A stretch of 64,000 nucleotides of DNA from Eledone cirrhosa (Eukaryota > Mollusca > Cephalopoda > Octopoda > Eledonidae), in assembly GCA_964016885.1 (NCBI GenBank), contig OZ024740.1, forward strand, positions 293,681,217 through 293,745,216, given 5' to 3'. The notes under the pieces are model-generated. The model worked only from the letters and a program-made list of their open reading frames with translations, searched no databases and was not told where the DNA came from. Shown piece after piece: positions 33,463-44,087 of the stretch (its first letter is position 1; the number at the start of each line of letters is the position of its first letter). The position numbers were made by a program, and so were the translations under genes.

Positions 33463-34009
33463 GGAGATGCGACAAGAGTCGGGAAAGTCTAAACTGATTT
33501 CAAATAGAATCCAGCGGACGGTTAATGCATTCTTTGTAGAAAGGAAATTTCCAAAAGCTAAGATGTATGAACAAGTTGGTTATGTGCCCATATGGTGTGA
33601 TTGTGTATGTGTGTGCTTTTACACATAAACTTACGTTGTGTAAGATGTTATGTACTAGTACATAGTATGTGCATGGGAATGTCCCTATGTATGTATGCAT
33701 TGTAATATGTACTAAATTATACATGCAGAGTGGGCCCAAAGGCTGGTTCAGGTGTTTATAAAAATGCAGGGCCACCCCAGTGCGCTGGTGGGCCTGACTT
33801 CCGTTATCTACATGCACCATGCACTTGGTAAGCTCCTATCCGGGAGAGTTAAGCGTGGAAAAAGTGCATCTCCACTGGTGTCTGCAAGCCATGATAATCT
33901 CGGACTTGAGGTTAACCAAGTTATGCTTTAATTTTACTATCCCCAGCAGACTTTCACTACTCCTGTCGCATCTCCAACTAATCCATCTATATTATTTTTT
34001 TTTAAATAG

Positions 34010-34204
34010 GGCGGTGGATTGGCAGCGTCGGTAGAGGGTCGGACGCCATACTTTGACGTATAGAGTTACGGCCCTTGCCATTCTGAGTTCAAATCCCGCC
34101 GAGGTTAACTTTGCCTTTCATCCTTACGGGGTCGATAAAATAAAGTACCAGTAATGTACTGGGTAATTGCTGGCCTTGTGCCAAAAGTAGAAACAATTAT
34201 TTTT
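34010..34204 (+). repeat. SINE-A, full length, inside the right arm
   Basis: Complete from gggcggtggattggcagcg through gagttcaaatcccgccgag to agtagaaacaattatt. This is the best copy for reading the family's A- and B-box-like elements. Confidence 0.92.
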
Positions 34205-34635
34205 TTTAAAACTGTGTTATGTTTTCATTCTAACACAGTATTATGTTTACTATAGCAGCAGACTTCAGACAGATGTGCTGCAACAAAAGAATGTATATGC
34301 CAACTTGACCACAGATAGGAGTAATATCTGCTAAGTTATAGGCTGCCCCCAACTGTGATTTGACTGAATACAAATAGAACAAGTAGAATGTGGGGATGAC
34401 ACACTCCTTTGATAGAGTGTGTGGCAGCATAAAAGAATGAATCGGGATAATATCCAACCACTCTTAGACGCGAGTCTACATGTTAACACACATTTGAGGA
34501 TCTTCCGATTCCAGAGTCAGGTTTGATCATTAATCGATCATTCCTCGAGCTGATCGACAGTGAAACATATGTAATATGTAATTAAACATATATATGATGC
34601 AACACTGATTCTTTGTTCCCTTATATATTATATAT

Positions 34636-34697
34636 ATATATTCTATGCTAGCGTGGAAAATGGACGTTAAACGAAGATGATGATGATGATGATTGCC
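34636..34697 (+). repeat. LINE/SINE tail fragment with (GAT)n
   Basis: ctatgctagcgtggaaaatg, gacgttaaacgaa and (GAT)n match the terminal block of the LINE at 55632. Confidence 0.75.
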
Positions 34698-35446
34698 AAA
34701 TATACTATACATACATTCCTGTATACATAGCTATTTCAGAGCACCAATACTAATACTTAATCTTTGCGAGAGCAACCGCTCTGTTTAATCAGCTCTTCAA
34801 TATTACTGGAATTCTATAAAAACCCAGCTCCTATAATTCTCGGCAGAAGCGATGGAGTGAATGGTCTTGATAAACGCTAACGAGCAAGAAACAGGACTGT
34901 CGGTCACTCTCTTTTGCTTTTGTCGAGAATAAGGAAGTAACATAGTCGTAACTTTAAAACTCATACTGAATGGTCTTCAAAATTATTTTAATTAAACATA
35001 CAGTATATTGCCAAATATACTATACATACATTCATATATATATATATAAGCTCCTACATAAATTGGTATAATTTCACCCAAATTGTAGGAATCCTATAAT
35101 GAAACGAGACGTCCGTCTGGGAAGAGATATATTCGATATGTCTCATATGAAATAATACAGCCAATTTTCCACGCAATACTTTTAGTTAGCACCCCGAACG
35201 CATAATTGGGAATATAATCACTTATTTCCTAATGTTTGTTGAGTGAGTTGGAATTTGGCCGGAGTATCGCTAAAAAGCTTTCTCCGATATTGTATTCATA
35301 TATATATATATAAATGTGTGTGTGTGTGAATTATATATATATATATTTGAAAAAAGTAATAGAATGACTTCACTTGTAGTTGGTATTCTAAACAATTTAA
35401 TTTTCTAATTTTGCTATGTAGATCTAATTATATTATGTAATGATAT
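34698..35446. other. P450 intron 3 sequence, nothing recognised
   Basis: A short phrase ccaaatatactatacatac occurs twice (34697 and 35011). No gene signal. Confidence 0.4.
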
Positions 35447-35575
35447 TCTTCAAGAAAGAGAAAAATAGGTGTGTCTTTTCTGACCAAAATATAGCCTAAA
35501 AAAGGAAGAGATAGAATGGATGGTAAAGTTTGTTGAATTGCACATGTATGAAGGGATGCAAGATGTGGCAAGAAG
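35447..35575. repeat. Dispersed repeat R1, first copy
   Basis: Starting attcttcaagaaagagaaaa, it matches 42590-42722 in direct orientation over about 130 bp. It lies beside the 3' end of retroelement 2, while the other copy lies beside the 5' side of retroelement 3. Confidence 0.8.
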
Positions 35576-35633
35576 TATATATAGATGTGTGTGTGTATAT
35601 ATATAAGATCAAAAGATGGTTAAGAGTTCCATG

Positions 35634-35704
35634 TATTTTATTATGCGCATTTCAAAAACAAATATCATCATGAGATGACATTTGCGTTTTCGTCAGATAA
35701 AATA
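35634..35704 (-). ncRNA. Hammerhead ribozyme candidate 3
   Basis: Minus sense: helix I strand tattttat (35704-35697); core ctgacga (35696-35690); stem II with an 11-bp near-perfect hairpin (CAAATGTCATC / GATGATATTTG, one G-U pair, loop TCAT) plus a weaker base; core gaaa (35653-35650); helix III t-gcgc-a-t with cleavage after A35642; and helix I return ataaaata (35641-35634), an 8-bp perfect match. All core bases are present. It lies about 1.1 kb downstream of the GIY-YIG domain of retroelement 2, on the same strand. It is the strongest candidate in the window. Confidence 0.85.
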
Positions 35705-36849
35705 GGGATACATGATATGAAGGTTAAAAAACACTTGTGAATAGTGCAGTTTTAAATCAACATATGAAAAGTAATTTAAGATTGATGTGTGATATTGGGA
35801 AAAAAATGAGGTGGGGGTGGAAAGGATGAAAAAGAGGAGGAGATGAGAGTAAAGAATGGTGGGGGAGGAGTATAATAAGGAAGGATGAGATAGGAGGAGA
35901 GATGGGTGATAGAAAGAGGGAGATAGCGTTTATAACTGAGAAAAATATATTGTTTCACAGAGAGAGGTTAAAAAGCCGTTGGAAGATAATATATAATTTA
36001 AAAGAAAATTGATGAAGAGAAAAAAATTAATGAAGAGAAAAAATTAAGAATAATGTTAAATTAAGGTTTGTATATTGAAGGGTTTAATAATATGTGCGAT
36101 GAAAAGAAATTGTTAATATGTATTATTAAAATTAAAATATTAATGTTATTAAGGATATAAGAAGTTGAAGAGTGTATGAATTATGAATTTAGAGGAATTG
36201 GTTAGTGTTTAACTTTGTTTTTATGTAATGTAATATGTATGCGTAATATATGTAAATAGTTTGTTTACAAATGAGCGCAGAAAGCAAAGAAGAAAATAGT
36301 GTTTAAGGAAGAGAAGACTCTAACAACAAAATATATATGTTTATGAAGTATTTCCTAATGGTAATAATATAATGTAATAAAGGAGATTAGTTAGGGTTTA
36401 AGTTTGTTTTTATGTATTGTGATATGTAATATGTAAAAGTTAGACGAACATGAAAGGGAGAAAAAATATAATGAATTGAGGAGGAATAAACAACATCAAA
36501 AAATGTTTATGTTTACGAAGGATTTTTAAAGGTAATACTATAAAGTATTTAAAAGGTAATAATAAGTTTTATGGCCAATGATATAAAGGAAGAAGGAAGA
36601 GTGGATATATTGTGGTGAGTAAGAATTGAGAAGTATCTGGGAAGAAAAAGTACAGATTAGAGGTTAGAAATAAAAAAAAAAGAGGAAGAAAGGGAATTGA
36701 TAAATAGGAAAGATATAGAATGAGTAACTAGTGTTATATAATGTATAATGAATATCATTGAAATAAGGTAGAAAGATGGGTATATTTTTAAAGAAATATA
36801 TATATATATGCCTTTGAGAAAAAGGATTTTAAACTGGTAAAGTATTAGA
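35705..36849 (-). other. Purine-rich 3' region of GIY-YIG retroelement 2
   Basis: AT- and A/G-rich sequence without open frames lies between the nuclease domain and the hammerhead. Phrases repeat internally: ttagtgtttaactttgtttt (about 36204) and ttagggtttaagtttgtttt (about 36391), each followed by tatgta and atatgta. This suggests an internal duplication. Probably the element's 3' UTR. Confidence 0.55.
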
Positions 36850-38536
36850 TATTAGCTGTATACTTTATGGAATGTTCTGTGGAATTTATGCAAGCAGAGA
36901 GAAAATAAGTCAGTGTGTCTATTTATTATAGAATCTAAATTAGATATAATGGTAAATTTCTCACATAAACAGAGATTACATGTTTTGGATAGAGAGGCAT
37001 TCAAGTAGGGAGAGGCAGAACAAACTTTCCTCCAAGAGATGTTATAGTTAATATTTTTGTATTTCAAGGACCATATGAGTTCTGAGAGTGCTGTGTTGGT
37101 TCTTTTAAGTTGGTATTTAAAAGAAGAATGATGATTATAAAGACGGGCTTTAAAGGAGGTGGAAGTGGAGCCAAAATAGGTAAAGGAATTGGTGTCAGTT
37201 ATAACTTTACATTCATAGATTAAGATTTTTTCAAGACAATGGTTGTTGAGAGGACATTTATTTTTAACAGGGCAATTACAATTGCGATTAGAGAGATTAA
37301 CAGAGTTATTAACAAGTCACCTAGTGTTATCTAGAGGAGGAATTGGATTGGAGAAGTTATTTACGATAGGAATAATAGTTTCCTGATTTAGATTGGTATT
37401 AAGAACATTTGACGAAGTTACGTTTGACGTCGTATTTGGGTTTGCAGAAACTAGCCTAGAGTTAACAATGACGTCGGGAGTACTACTGCTATTATTATGA
37501 CATTCAGTGTTGGAAGGAAGTGATTTAGAATTTAATATTTTATTGTTGTGTTTAGAGATAATGTTGGAGATGTTGGAGGAGGTCGAATAGGAAAATGTTA
37601 TAGTATGTTTGTTAAATATTTTACTATAGATATGTAAGGGAGGGAAGCATTTATTTAGGGCACTAAAGAATAATTTAGGAATATTATTATTAATAGAGAT
37701 AGAGAAAGGAGCATTATACCAGATTATATTTTTTGTATCTAGGTCTTTTATTAAAGTTATTAGAATGATCATAATTAATTATTTTATTGTAAGATCTTCT
37801 AGGATTGCTTTCTTTATTGTATTTGATTTTATCAGGATAACCGGCTTTAGAAAGCGCGTTATTATAGTAATTGGCGTTAGCATCAAAGATATCTTTATTA
37901 GATGATAGGTTTGATATTCTTTTTCCAATATTACTAACTATAGCATTTTTAATGTTAGTGGGGTGGTTAGATTTAAAATTAACATAATTAGATTCTCATT
38001 GTTTTTATGGTAAGAGTAATATAGGCCAGTGTCAAGATTAAGGGATATATCCAAGAAGTTAGCTAGTTTGACGTTGTTATCAAATTCAATTTTTAAGTTA
38101 TGTTGGTTAAAGAGATCACGTATATTGTTCTTAATAATATTAAGTTTAACTATGTTGCAATTTAAGATAGTAAAATGTCCATCGTCCCGATAAATTCCAC
38201 CGCGAAGTTGAGGAATTTTCCGATTCAAAGAGTTCAAAATAAAGATACCAATTAAATCTGTCAATTGGGATGAATCGGATGCACCCAGTGTAATGTCAAA
38301 GTTGTTGGAGGTTTCAGCTCTAGTCCAGTATTCATTGTTGAATTCTAAGATGGTTTTACGTGCGGTGAGAATGATGTGAAGTTCATCTGTGGTGATGTCT
38401 GAATATTTATAAGCGAAAGATAGAGCATTGTTGAGAAGTGAGGGCGAAATAGAAGAATAGTAGCTGGCAATATCAAATTGTATAAATTTTTGTTTGTTTT
38501 TCTTATTCAAGTTGTTGAACCAGCCAATTACTTCAG

Positions 38537-38545
<9 letters not shown>
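36850..38545 (-). mobile_element. Penelope-like (GIY-YIG) retroelement 2, 5'-truncated
   Basis: On minus from 38540: EVIGWFNNLN, then NKKNKQKFIQFDIASYYSSI, LGASDSSQLTDLIGIFIL and RGGIYRDDGHFTIL (YRDD at 38192-38181), an open RT frame of about 190 codons. The linker reads LFFSALNKCFPPLHIYSKIF. The Cys motif NCNCPVKNKCPLNNHC lies at about 37290-37240. The GIY-YIG domain reads FTYFGSTSTSFKARLYNHHS and ends HRTFHKVYS at 36852. In place of GIY-YIG's second YIG it has YFG. Stops and frame shifts occur near 37930, 37770 and 37320. The 5' end stops at a (TG)n microsatellite. It is AT-richer than element 1. Confidence 0.85.

Positions 38546-38605
<60 letters not shown>
38539..38605. repeat. (TG)n microsatellite
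   Basis: About 33 TG units directly at the truncated 5' end of retroelement 2. Confidence 0.95.
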
Positions 38606-38614
<9 letters not shown>

Positions 38615-38628
38615 TAATCTGTTATTTT

Positions 38629-38633
<5 letters not shown>

Positions 38634-38679
<46 letters not shown>
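38634..38679. repeat. (TA)n microsatellite
   Basis: TA run directly before the head of SINE-B at 38680. Confidence 0.95.
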
Positions 38680-38681
<2 letters not shown>

Positions 38682-39030
38682 AGACACATGGCTTAGTGGT
38701 TAGAGCATTGGCCTTGCAATCGACAGGTTGTGAGTTCAATTCTCAGACCGGGTGTTGTGTTGTTTCCATGAGCTTATTTCACTTTATTTCACATTGCTAC
38801 AGTTTACTCAGCTGTAGGAATGAGATGATAGGGACTGCGGTCCATATCATTCCACTGCAAAGCGGTCGTGGAGGTGCCACGGCAAAAAAGCACCCAGAGC
38901 TCACTGTAAATGAGGTTGGTGTTAGGAAGGGCATCCAGCTGTAGAAATCAAGCCAGAATCAGTTCCCGTCCCACCCTTGCAAGCAGGGAAAAAGCGGACG
39001 TAAAATGAAATGATGATGAAATGATGATAT
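38680..39030 (+). repeat. SINE-B (tRNA-derived), full length, sense orientation
   Basis: Head tggcttagtggttagagcat (A box TGGCTTAGTGG) and ggttgtgagttcaattctc (B box GTTCAATTC). The body has ttatttcacattgctacagt and the shared tail gttaggaagggcatccagct, aagcagggaaaaagcggacg, then gtaaaatgaaatgatgatg. The RNA polymerase III boxes have the usual spacing of about 35 bp. Confidence 0.92.
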
Positions 39031-39128
39031 GCCACCAGTTCTTTGAGAAAACAACACCACACTTCGGAATTGGGCATATTAACTTTGTTCCACTTTTATG
39101 TTTTTCTCTTTTTTCTGTTCAAGTTCTA

Positions 39129-39186
39129 GTTGCCTGATGAAGTCATAGCTGTTGAATTATGGTTTCACCGAAATATATATTGCAGC
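39129..39186 (+). ncRNA. Hammerhead ribozyme candidate 4
   Basis: Helix I strand gttgc (39129-39133); core ctgatga (39134-39140); a decayed stem II (39141-39169); core gaaa (39170-39173); helix III t-atat-a-t with cleavage after T39181; and return gcagc (39182-39186), 5 bp with one G-U pair. It shares flanks with candidate 1 (ggaaytgggcatat upstream, aataaacgaag downstream), so both belong to one repeat family. Confidence 0.6.
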
Positions 39187-39252
39187 AAATATGAATAAAC
39201 GAAGTTAATTTTAACCTGTTGAATTACACTTCTTGTTTATATATATATATAC

Positions 39253-39296
<44 letters not shown>

Positions 39297-39835
39297 AATG
39301 AAAAAATGGATTTAAAGACTCACGTTAAATCCCTGTAACATTATGAGCTCAAGGAATAATTACCGGGCTCTTAATAATATAGTATATAGAGAAGAAACAT
39401 AAAAAGGCGTTATGTTTTCAATTACAAAGGGTAGAGAACCACTATAGTAAAGGATATAAGGTCTACGAAAAGTGGGAAAAATACATAATACTTAAAATGT
39501 AAAATTAAAATGTAAAAAACCCTCCTTTATAACTATATAACACCTGGACCAAAGGAGAGAATGTATCAGCATAAGTAATGTTCGTACAATACCTTCTCAT
39601 GGCTTATCAACATGTGTAAAGAAGATATAACCAACACATCTAAAGAGATTTCAGACAACTGAATAAAAGCACATGGTTGGAGATTCGAAAACATGTACAA
39701 CGTTTCAGAAGAGTGTTGTTTATCTTAGCTGTTATGTTGTAACTTCCTGAGGATAAGTAGGTCCTAACAATCCAAAGCACTACACATCAGTATTTTATCC
39801 CAGGTAGGTGATAATGAGTAATGGAGTATTCATTT
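39187..39835. other. P450 intron 3 sequence with (TA)n at 39238-39294
   Basis: Beyond the microsatellite no coding or repeat identity was recognised. Confidence 0.4.
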
Positions 39836-40195
39836 ATTGAAGAATGGTAGTTAAGGCGGGATTAAATCACCATGATTGTTTATTGCAGGATATATATTTC
39901 TGTTACATGTGTATTTATATGACTTCATCAGATACTTACGCAATCATAGGTGTGGTTATGCAATCATTGTGATATGCTGGTGTCCATGTACGTCTATCCT
40001 GTATTGAAGTGGGTCATCATATAAATCTTCTGTTTGTTAAGTTCTAGAATTTAACAAAGAGAAGATTTATATGCCACATCTATGAGTGCATAAGCATCAG
40101 GTGAAGTCACATGAATAACCATGTAACATAAATATATATTATGAAAGAAACAATTATGGGGATTTAATCCCGTTTTAACTTCCATTATTTGATAT
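39836..40195. repeat. Foldback element of about 360 bp with an inner palindrome
   Basis: The left arm (about 39836-39985) and right arm (about 40060-40195) are imperfect inverted copies: gggattaaat near each outer end, then atatatattt and ttacatg. At the centre, 40019-40072 is a further palindrome: atataaatcttctgtttgtt against aacaaagagaagatttatat. Hammerhead core sequence occurs in both arms, pointing outward: a good one on minus in the left arm and a damaged one on plus in the right arm. Confidence 0.8.
39880..39936 (-). ncRNA. Hammerhead ribozyme candidate 5 (left arm of the foldback)
   Basis: Minus sense: core ctgatga (39931-39925); stem II with GT/AC and CAT/ATG around an A/T-rich loop; core gaaa (39900-39897); helix III t-atat-a-t then C39889 at the cleavage position; followed by ctgca. 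The upstream strand (agtat) does not pair with ctgca, so helix I is broken in cis. The mirrored copy in the right arm has cagGTGA and TAAA in place of the two core boxes. Confidence 0.45.
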
Positions 40196-40200
40196 ATATA

Positions 40201-40315
40201 TTGGCACAAGGCCAGTAATTACCCAGTACATTACTGGGTAATTGGCCAGCAATTACCCAGTACATTACTGGGTAATTGCTGGCCTTGTGCCAAAAGTAGA
40301 AACAATTATTTGATA
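40201..40315. repeat. Two SINE-A tails fused head-on into a palindrome
   Basis: A minus-sense tail (ggcacaaggccagtaatta) runs through acccagtacattactgggt twice into a plus-sense tail (ggccttgtgccaaaagtag, aaacaattattt). The whole block folds back on itself with nested near-perfect hairpins. Confidence 0.88.
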
Positions 40316-40319
40316 TATA

Positions 40320-41399
40320 TGTATTTATATATATATAAATTAAATGTTAGAGAAAACAATACCAAATTCTTGAACAAATATATTTAATGGCTTACAGTTG
40401 TTTCGGAAATCATATCAACATTCTGCACATACAGATGAAATGTATCGATTATATAATCGATAAGAGCAAATTATAATAAAAAGAAAAGATTGATATGGTC
40501 TCCTTTTCAGAGCCGAAAATAAAATAAATATAAAATACAAACATACATGTCTCTGAAAATAGGGGCTTCAATAAATGTAAAACACGAAGCATACCATTCC
40601 ACATATGAATAAGGGAAGCAGGATTAGGATACATCTTAAATTCAAAGAAGTTAACCGTTAAAAAAAATGGTGTAGGTATGAAACCGGAAGTAGACAGGCA
40701 TATATAGTAAGGGGTATAATTTTGACGAAAGGGAGCTAATTACTAGAATTACAAATGAGATATTTAAATAAATAATTATAAATATGGGTGGGTTAAAGGA
40801 AGTATAGATAGGTGTAATAAGTTGTGTTATGACCAAAAGAGGTAATAGGGATACTAATTATAACAGTAGAAAAATAAAGAGAAATAAAACAATATAGATA
40901 TAAATTAAAGTTAAAATAATTAAAAAGAAGGGGTTTATAAGGAACATAGTGAACGAGTATTAAGTTAGTCACAAAATGGGGAGAAGGGCCTAGATAAAGA
41001 GGGTTAAATCTAAAAAGAAAAAAGATAGAGGAATACAATAGGAAATACATTATAAATAAATAATTATACATAAGAGTAGGTTAAATTAAAAGGGAAAAGA
41101 TAGGATAGTTAAAGAAGGAAATAAAGGAATCACCTATTAACTAAGAAAGAGGGTATATAGGATTAAGAATAGGGGTTATAAATTAAAATAATATAATAGA
41201 TGGGCATAAAGAAAAAAATAATATTAATATAACATGGGTATAAATAAAAGATAAAAAATACAATGTAAATCAACTAGGAAGAAAATTTAAACTAGTTGAA
41301 GTGTGAAGGTAAAATAAGTGGAGTTGGGGGTTAAAAAGGAATATTAAAAAGATATAGGCAATTTAACTAATGGAATTTAAGTGGGATCAAATACGCTGT
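40320..41399 (-). other. AT- and purine-rich 3' region of GIY-YIG retroelement 3
   Basis: No open coding signal. On minus at about 40435-40385 there is gatttccgaaacaactgtaa, which has the GAAA and helix III half of a hammerhead, but the CUGANGA half is missing. It probably contains the decayed 3' end of the element. Confidence 0.45.
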
Positions 41400-42540
41400 T
41401 AGCGAACGAATATGTCAAACGATGATGGCAGTTAATTACAATCTCATTGCGATCATTTATTGGGCTGGGCTTAGACATAGTTATGAAATAAGCTTCGGAT
41501 AAACAGAGATCACAATGACCTTTAGAACCATTGTAAGGAGAGGGTTTAGCTAAGATATCCCAGACTAAAGAGTATTCAATATTAGAGAGTTTGAGTTTAT
41601 TTATATATCTGGCTAAAGAAGTAGTAAATTTTAAATTACTATTCTTGAAGGAATGTCTATGGGAATTAAAATGAGTTTTAAAAGAGTTAGCAGTAGTTCC
41701 AATGTACGTTTTATTGTCACTATGGGTTTTAGCAGTGAATCTATATACTACATTATTAGTAAGACATTGACCATCCAGAGAGCAGTTAATACAGTTACGG
41801 TTAGAGGCAGTAGAGGTTGTAGGTAAAAGGATAGAATTAGTAGGTGTATTAATTGAAGGTGAGGTGATAGGAGAGTTAAAAGAGTAACTATTAATGTTAG
41901 AATTATTTGTATATAAAGGGTTAAGTGGTAGAGGTAAATTAACAGAAAGGGGGTACTATCTTTGTTTAGTTTCTTATGGTTACTGAAAACAATATGATCA
42001 GCCAGGTTAAGGGTAATAGAGAAAGAAATCTTAACGATATTTTTGTTAAATAATTTATAGTGCTTATGGCTAGGAGGGAAACTGTTGCGTAAGATGGAGA
42101 AAAACCTTTTAGGGAGGTTAGAAGCGATACTATGGGAGAATGGAAGACTAAACCATAACAGATTACGAAATCCTTTTCTGTGCAGAGTACTAGCAGTATT
42201 ATGAGGGTTTATAGATATATTTAGAGTATTTTTTTAAGTTAATATGCATACTAGTGGAGGAATTCTTAGTATTACAGGAAGGCATTTGATTAAGGTGTCT
42301 ATTAAAACCAATCCTGAACTCATTGCTAGGAGTAGGTGGCAAACCATTATTAGGAGACCAGTTTTTCCATTGGTGTTTGTAAATCCATTATTACTAGAAA
42401 GACAACTCTGTGCAATTACATTATTATTATGTAAACTATGTCTGGTTAGAACAGCAGGTAGGTAATAAATCTTATCCTTATAGCCTGATTTAGAAGAGCC
42501 TCATTATAGTACCAAGTTATTTCGTTAAAGAAGAAGAAAT
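41400..42540 (-). mobile_element. Penelope-like (GIY-YIG) retroelement 3, C-terminal part
   Basis: The minus reading from about 42525 is TWYYNEALLNQAGYKDKIYY, then HRKGFRNLLWFSLPFSHSIA, NLPKRFFSILRNSFPPSHKH and YKLFNKNIVKISFS. The Cys motif follows (NRNCINCSLDGQC; one Cys spacing differs from elements 1 and 2) with LTNNVVYRFTAKTHS. The nuclease reads KTYIGTTANSFKTHFNSHRH, then HCDLCLSEAYFITMSK. The RT with YRDD is not present, so the copy is 5'-truncated. Frames change near 42240 and 41950. Confidence 0.8.
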
Positions 42541-42589
42541 TAGTTATATACTGTTGTGATAGTAAGTACAGATGTTTTGGGCAATTATA

Positions 42590-42722
42590 TTTTTCAAGAA
42601 AGAGAAAAATAGGTGTGTCCTTTCTGACAAAAATATAGGATAAAAAAGGAAGAGATAGGGTTGATGGCAGAGTTTGCTGATTTGCACATGTATGTGGGTG
42701 GGATGCAAGATGTGGCAAAGTG
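42590..42722. repeat. Dispersed repeat R1, second copy
   Basis: Direct match to 35447-35575: aaagagaaaaataggtgtgt, gatgcaagatgtggcaa. It is not coding. Confidence 0.8.
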
Positions 42723-43461
42723 TTTGGAGAATGAGAGTAAAATAATTGCTGTAAGTGAAGTGGAGAGAGAATAAATTCAATAAGGATAGGGTAGGTTAAA
42801 GGAGAAAGAAACTTTCATTAAAAACCAGAATTGTGTAGGATGTAGGCAGGGCTAGGGCTCAAGATGGAAGGTATATAAACAGGAAAACTAACTTGCAGAC
42901 ACCATGGTTCATATACAATTAGAATATCAGTGAAAAAGCAGAAGTGATAGGGCTGCTCACATGGCCCTGTTCATGGTCTCCAAGACAGTTTGAAGACCTT
43001 GCCTGAAGGCTTGTAACAGGGTATATTTCACTAAAGACATACAGTGACCAAATGATGGTCACTAACTAGCAACAGTTTAAACATACAACATAAAAATAGT
43101 AACAACATCTCTGATGAGGTTTTAGGTTCTATCCATCTTCCAAATTTCATTGAGAATATTTTAATCTGCCTGGGTGTATGGTAGAAGATAATTTCTTAAG
43201 GTGGCTGCCAGTCAGATTGAACCTAAAACTACATATTATAAAGCAAATGTTTTAACTACACAACCATGCCTGTGCTCAATAACATATTGATGCCTCACAC
43301 ATACAATTTTGCAACAAAGGAGCCTTTATACGGTCCCTTAATAAAAAATATGTTCTCAACATTTTTAGTATTCTGTTTAAAATATATATATAACACTTAC
43401 AGAAACACATTTCATGTCATTATCAATAATCAGAAATAATTAAAACTTGCCTAATACATAC
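42723..43461. other. P450 intron 3 sequence near exon 3, nothing recognised
   Basis: 42955-43075 has a normal-complexity stretch (gggctgctcacatggccctg) without an open frame. No repeat identity was recognised. Confidence 0.4.
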
Positions 43462-43547
43462 CTAGTAAGCAGACCAGATCCTAACCAGGGTTTTACAAAT
43501 TTATAGAACATACTTTTTTCAATGTGTACTGAGTTACCGATTAAATC
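43462..43547 (-). CDS. CYP4: CYP4-like cytochrome P450, exon 3 (86 nt)
   Basis: The acceptor tcatttcag precedes GAT in phase 0. Twenty-eight codons read DLIGNSVHIEKSMFYKFVKP then WLGSGLLT, and the final AG joins exon 4 to give Ser. The donor is CTAG|gtatgt. KSMFYKF-KPWLGSGLLTS is the B-C loop block shared by CYP4 proteins. This exon is too short to be found from open frames; it was located from the motif and confirmed by splice sites and phase on both sides. Confidence 0.92.
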
Positions 43548-43817
43548 CTGAAATGACAAGTAGTTAAATTAAGTAAAACATGTAAAAAACAAGAAAATGT
43601 ATGATATAATCAACTGTTCAGTTTACTTTTTTCCTATTTAGAAATAATATAAATGCAATTTTATGCTAAAGAGAAATAAAGCATGCAGACTGAGAATTAA
43701 GGAGAACTGAAAGTATAAGAGATAGAGTGGAAGAGATAGAAAGTGAGATATAAAGGAAAGACAAAGAGTATAAGATAGAAGGGATGGATGAGTAGAAGGA
43801 AGTGGTGCTAATATTAA
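43548..43817. other. P450 intron 2, purine-rich stretch
   Basis: 43680-43815 is GA-rich simple sequence (gagagatagagtggaag). No gene. Confidence 0.6.
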
Positions 43818-43925
43818 GAGAGAGAGAAGCAGTAATAGGCAAAGTAGTAAAATACATTGATTCAGCAATGTGATATGAGGAGAGAAATAGCCAATAGTCA
43901 CATACAGAAGAAAGAAGACAATGGA
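43818..43925. repeat. Dispersed repeat R2, first copy
   Basis: It matches 48545-48650 in direct orientation: agagagaagcagtaatagg, acattgattcag, then caatgg at the end. Both copies lie within intron 2 of the P450 gene, 0.3 kb upstream of exon 3 and 0.3 kb downstream of exon 2 respectively. Confidence 0.7.
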
Positions 43926-44087
43926 AACATGAAAAAGAAAGAAGAGGAGGAGATCTTTTACTACACCCCGACATTCAATAAATTCTTGATACATTTGGAA
44001 AGAATATTTAACCAAAGATTTAATACAATATACATATATATTTGTATTGGTGCTCCGACAATGATATACATATAAATGTACATATTG

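Larger units (their letters stand above)
32908..34635. repeat. Large inverted duplication (arms about 580-690 bp)
   Basis: The arm at 32908-33490 and the arm at 33948-34635 are inverted copies with high identity. Shared blocks include aggaaacaaagaatcagtgt, tcgatcagctcgagga, gcctataacttatcagat-like text and agtctgctgctatagtaaac. Each arm carries an inverted SINE-A. The 34010-34204 SINE keeps its head, while the other is truncated and continues directly into ggagatgcgacaagagtc, which is also in the opposite arm. The loop at 33491-33947 is unassigned. Confidence 0.9.

Noticed and set aside
33089..34457. Two near-identical 75-residue frames in the inverted arms
   Set aside because: Identity reflects the inverted duplication of non-coding DNA; no domain, Kozak context or splice sites.
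38680..38752. tRNA gene
   Set aside because: The A and B boxes belong to the SINE-B head; no closed acceptor stem, and the sequence continues into the SINE body. The same applies to the SINE-A heads.
40385..40440. Seventh hammerhead (minus)
   Set aside because: GAAA and helix III are present but the CUGANGA box is not; at most a dead relic at the end of retroelement 3.
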